Of a DNA stretch of 64,000 nt, positions 51,601 to 57,600 are shown piece by piece; the stretch's first letter is position 1, and every line of letters starts with the position of its first letter. The translations under genes and the position numbers were made by a program. The notes beneath the pieces are model-generated. The model was not told the DNA's origin. It did no database searches and worked only from the letters and a program-made list of their open reading frames with translations. Location: contig CM051516.1 in NCBI GenBank assembly GCA_028015205.1, positions 32,874,230 through 32,938,229 of the forward strand, in the 5' to 3' direction. This DNA is from Mytilisepta virgata (taxonomy: Eukaryota; Mollusca; Bivalvia; Mytilida; Mytilidae).

Positions 51601-54600
51601 TCAAACATGATCTGTAACTCATCATTATAATCATAATCATAATCTAACATATTTTTCTGTCTTTTCTATGTTTAATGTCTAGTACCATATAGTATTAAGT
51701 TTTTCACTTTGTGACTAATCTAACACCACTACCGATATGTAACAATACAGAGAGATTACAATTTACTGCTGGTCAAAAAATTTGAACTGTTCAAAGCGGT
51801 ACATGAGTATATCAATTTCATTTAATTAAAAACATGTTTTATATTCTACATACAATTATAAAATAGCAGTACTTAATGTACTTAATCTACTCATTATGGG
51901 GCTCTTTATTTGCTTAAGGATTTTCGTGGCTCAGATTCAAATAACAAGCTTTTCATAACAATGGTTAATATTGATAGTGGATTAATACAGGAACTAAAAG
52001 AGTGCAAAAAATTATAGGTCTGTGTGCTTGTTTTCAAGATATCAGCCATTGAAAATTTGGCAGGAAAAATATGCTCTCTTGATTTTACATAGCTTTATCT
52101 TTGACAAGTTTTACTTCTCAAAAAACATTAAATAATAACAAGGATTTCATAGGATTTTTACAAATGGCTTATTATTCTGCATGCAAAAGATTTACGAAAA
52201 GAAAAATGGGTTTTAGCGGGAAAAATAATTTATGGCATTCAAATGGATAAAACCAGATGATTCTGAACATCTGGCAAAAATTCGAAAACATGACCAGCGA
52301 ACATCCTTAACATGTACCGGTATGTATATAGTACCTACCAATCCAGTAGCTTATGATCAAATCAGTGACAAGGAAAATGAGACAAGGAAAACAATTTATT
52401 TAGGTGAAAAAATCTCAAAATCTTTCCAGCATAAAAATTATATTTTGCCACTATTTCTAAAATAACATCCCTTGCTATAATTAAACCACCCTGTTTTTAA
52501 TAAATAACACTATTGCTTCCAACTACAAAAAAAAACAACTTCTAATAAACTTACAACATTCTTTTGTGTTCACAGATATTTTATCTCTCATACCATTGTT
52601 ACCATCACGGTTCAGTGCTGAAATCTAAGATACAGGAATTTATCACATATTTATTGAAATAATGCCCATTTTGCATGTGTAATAAAACATAATTTGCAGC
52701 ATGTTATTTACCCCCAGGCCAATAACATGTTATCTGCTCTCTTGTGAGCCTCACCGACGCCACTTCTGCCTGACTGTAAATATTTGTCTTTGAAAATTTT
52801 TTACAACGCTGCTTTGAACATTTTTTCAAAACTTTAATTTCAAATGCAGGAAGTGTTGCTACCTGTGAGTGAATGTCAGCTTGAATGATATTGTTATTTA
52901 CAGTATATTTAAATTTTATATATGTTTATAATATTATATATGTACACTTATGCATGTTATAATACTGTTTTGTATGAATGTTTAAATGGATGCTTTTATG
53001 TGAGGGCCTCAATGAAAATTAGACAATGTGAACAATTCCATCAAAATTCAGTCTCAATTTACAAGAATTTTTAAAACAGAATTATATTTTTTTACTTTAA
53101 AAATGGCAAAAATAAATTACAAAAAATTAGTTCCCAATAATTCTTATAGATATATCTGCCCTCATAAACATACACTAAAAGAAATGTGTACTAAAAACTA
53201 TTGCTATATATATATACTAACCATAACTTCTACTACAGTATCCATTTGCAAAGTTGCCACTTTAGAGAAAGCTGAGTTTTCTACTTTGTATGGCGTAGGA
53301 TTATTATCATTAAAAAGCTGAAAATTAAACACAATAAAGGAAGGTTATCAATAATAACAAAATCATGTACAAACAACAGAAGTTATATTATCATGATTAT
53401 GTAGTGACCCACAATTTTATCAACAGGGTTTCCATGAACCAAAAAAATAAAGGATTGTACATTTTGATGATCTTTTTCAATTTTCAAGGATGTTTTCAGC
53501 TACATGTAAATGTTAATGTCGCTGAAATGCATACAAGGCTTTGCAATTTTATCAATCTAGTCATATATATACGCAAATCTGACACAGACATTATACTATT
53601 GATTTGTCCTAAATATAATTAGTCTATTAGTCTTGTAGAGTATTATCATTCTGCCAAGATTATATCTGTATCATCATGTCAATAAAATACATATCGTACC
53701 AAGGAAAATAACATGAACTGTCTATACATAAAGTAATAAAAGATGAATGTGTCGGAGGACAAGAATGCCCCCACTCAATCTGACGGTTAATGACTCACTG
53801 CCCAAATTTGAACTCTTAGCATTGTTTTTGAGTTTCATAAAAAAATTTGCATTTTTCCAAGTTATAAAGGGGCATAACTCTGGAACAGTAAATGACTCAC
53901 TACCCAAATTTGAACTCCCTCTGCATGTTGTGGTTCTTAGCATTGTGTATGAGTTTCATTAAAATTGGATGAGGCAACCTTACGTTAGATTGCAGAAACA
54001 AAAAAGGTTGCAATTTTCTAAGTTATAAAGGGAAATAACTCAAGAACGATAAATGACTCACTGCCCAAATTAGAAATCTATCTGCGTGTTGTGGTTCTTA
54101 GCATTGTGTATGAGTTTCACAAAATTGGATGATGTAAACTTAAGTTAGAGTGTGGAAATGAAAAAAAATCTGCAATTTTCCATGTTATAAAGGGACATAA
54201 CTCTAGAACATGAAATGACTCACTGCCCAAATTCAAACTTTGGATGAGGCAAACTAAAGTTAGCGTGGAAACCAAAATCGGATGGAAGGTCGGACTGAAG
54301 GAAAGTCAAAGGTAACACTTAATGCCCCCTTCGCCCAGCGATGCTAAGAACCACAACACACAGAGGGAGTTCAAATTTGGGCAGTGAGTCAATATATATA
54401 TATAGATTATTACATGGCATTTTTCATATCTTTATCCGTCCTAGGTCACAATATCAGCCCGAGAGCCTACATTCTCAAGGGATGATATATGACCGAGGGT
54501 TGATACAGCATCTGACATGAAAAATGCCATGTAATGATCTTTTTATCATAAATTCAAACTGCAGTCACTTTTTTTTTATAAGTATTAGTCTTGTGAGTGT

Positions 54601-57600
54601 CAGTTAAGCAAATGTTACTTAATCATTTTGTTGCCTTTGGCATTTTCCCCATATTCACTTTGTACAGTAATACAGATGCACAACATCACTGCACCTAAGG
54701 GAAAGGCCAGTGAAAATACATAATTTTAATTCATATTTTCAAATTCAAAACAGTAACAATTGCTAATATGAAAAACGGAGATATTGCCAAATGATATCAG
54801 TGGCAAATTTTGTCTTGAAATTCAAATGTGATGGTGCTCAGGATTCTATTAGCTTTGTGTACAAAAGTTTGAACCATGTTCAACTTGAATTTTAGGACAT
54901 ACGTTATTGTTGCTTGAAGTTTGTAGGATTGTAATTAAGTCCTGCATTTTTCAGCAAGGAATCAGTAACTTTCTCAACTCATTATTCTTTTCCTTCCAAT
55001 TTTTAAAATTTACTATTGCTTTCACTTCAGGTATAATATACAGTCAACTCTAAGGACTTGTTCTCACGAAGTTGTTGGGGACATATTCATAGTTCAACTT
55101 AAGCAAGGGCTACATAAACATGATAACTAATTAAGAAATAAGAATGAACAAGTAATAATTGTAACAGTGAACTGTTACTAAGTCTCCCAAATGAAGTTTC
55201 CCAAACATAACTCCCACATATTATTAAAAGATAAACTGAAACATAAATCACACAGTTGTCATTTTTGCACATTCATGCAATATTTTTATAATTTCTATGA
55301 ATCCAGTAATGCTCTAGAAACTGATCTTTGACCTATTAAGGGTTTTGTCATTTGAGGGGGGTCGGTGGGGGATCTCAATAGTTTTCAAGATATTACGTAT
55401 TTTGTCATTTGAGGGTGTGTGGGGCACGCCCCCCTTGGACCCCCAATGGTACCATATGTTTCGTCTTTTCATAAAGAGTAATAATTTATATGGTTATAGG
55501 GTGGGGATCTCAAGGGTTTTCAAGATATTAAGGGTTTTATCATTTGAGGGGGGTGGGACATGACCCCACCATACCCCCCAATGCTACCAAATGCTTCGTC
55601 TTGTCATAAGGAATAATAATACATATGGTTATAGGGTGGGGATCTCAATGGTTTTCAAGATATTAAGTCTTTTTCATTTGAGGGGGTGGGGCATGACCCC
55701 ACTCAGATCCCCCTATAGTACCAAAGTCTTCGTCTAATCATCAGGAGTAATAATATATATGGTTAAATGGTGGGGATCTCAATGGTTTTCAAGATATAAA
55801 GTATTTTGTCATTTGAGGGGGGCGGGGCATGACCCCCTCAGACCCCCGTTGCCAGCGTGTGAGGGCGTGACACTGGTCCAAAATGTGTATGGATTTTGTT
55901 ACAGACAAACCTGCCCTAACGGTCACCTTAATTAAGTAGCCACCTGCCATCAGTGGTTGTCCCGGAGTCCGCCCAAAGAGTTTTACGCGTTAATTTGAAT
56001 AAGCGATCACCTGTCTTACGTGGCCAGCGGTCACAAAAAATTTTATTCAAGCTTGAAATTGACCTAAGTTAAGAGGTCATTTACCTTTCTATACATGTTA
56101 AAATCATCTTTAATTGACTTTCAAATCATCTTTAACTAATGGCAGATTTTAATTATCATTCAAATTATCAACCTCATCGTTCATTTACGGTCCATTTTTT
56201 AAAAAAGGATCTTTTAACCTCAGTCGAAGCACCATGTTTTGTATGTTAGACAACGATAATATCTTGATTGTTCCAGACAGGAAAGCAGAATCCGGATTTG
56301 CCGCTAAGTGTAAAACTTGATTAAACGGTCACCTGTATTATGCAGACACTTTACTTTTGCCCCAATTTGTGGTATAAAAAGCAGGTTTGACTGTATTTGA
56401 CATGAGAATGTTACTTCGGGGTAACAAAAATATTTTAAATGCATTTGTTAATATAGGGACGATACTTTTATTTTGAGACGACCAAAATTTCGATTCATTG
56501 AATTTCGGCACATCATGATCAAAATACATGTAATTGTATGGAACAAAGTTCTGGTCCATGAGAAAACTTCAACTCATCCGAAATTTTTACTAAAACAAAG
56601 TTTGAGGGTTGACTGTATATATATACAATATATTACATTTATAGCCAAATAAAAGTCTAGCCCTAACAATCTGTTATAATAGAGTTGTATTCTATATCAT
56701 GAATAAAAGCAACTTTTACAGCATTTTATAGACATACCACTGTTTCTGACCCAATTTGGATGGAATACAATGTAATATTGGCATTCCTGTCACGCAGGTT
56801 AGGAGTCTTCCAATGAAGAGTTGCTTTGCATTTCTTGTTTTCAAGGTTGTAAGTAAATGAACTAACCATCCCTGGTTCTGGAATAAAATTATAACAAAAT
56901 ATTAGAGGATTTTCATGCTTTTTTATTAATGGGCCTTACCAAACTATTGAATAAGAGATTACAGGGTTTCTGAATTTTAACTTGCAAATATCATTTACAT
57001 AGAACTGCATGCTTTCTTTTCTATGACTCTACCATCAAGGACTTCAACCACTTCAGGTACAACATATATATTAGCTTCTAAATTTTTTTCTAGAACTGCA
57101 AATAAAAGGTGCATATTGGATTATTTAAGGTACAATGCTTGTCACTGTAACTAGAGGCTCAAGTGGTAAGTATGTAATTTGCAGACCTGGCATACTTTAC
57201 AACAAGTCATATTTGTTCATTTAAAGGCTTCAGAGGAAAAAAATTTATATAAATTTGACGAATGGAAAATAAGGATTTGTTCATGGCACCCATGTTCAGT
57301 GTCTGAATAGAACAAAATATGCCAACTTTATGTAGTAGACTCAGTTTTTACATGTTTTGTATATTTCTGTTGTGTGAATAAAATGTTATTAAATGCTTTG
57401 TATTAAATTATAGTGTAATTTATTTCATTACACTTGTGAATTATTTATTTATTGTAATTTATCATCATAATTAGTAGTAATTGATTATTTTTATTGTAGT
57501 CATTAAGACATAATGACCTGACTTGGACTTTACGGACTTAACAGTTTTGGTTTTGATTTGTTGTCTCACTATATCTGGATTTTGTTCTTTCTGGTTCATG

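Larger units (their letters stand above)
49045..52554 (-). other. RPTP intron between FN3 and transmembrane exons
   Basis: Besides the elements listed separately, 51010-51180 and 51460-51630 are a direct repeat (AAAGTCCGG.AAACTA.TATTTTG.CAATAATTCC) around a 270-bp spacer. No additional exon seen. Confidence 0.5.
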
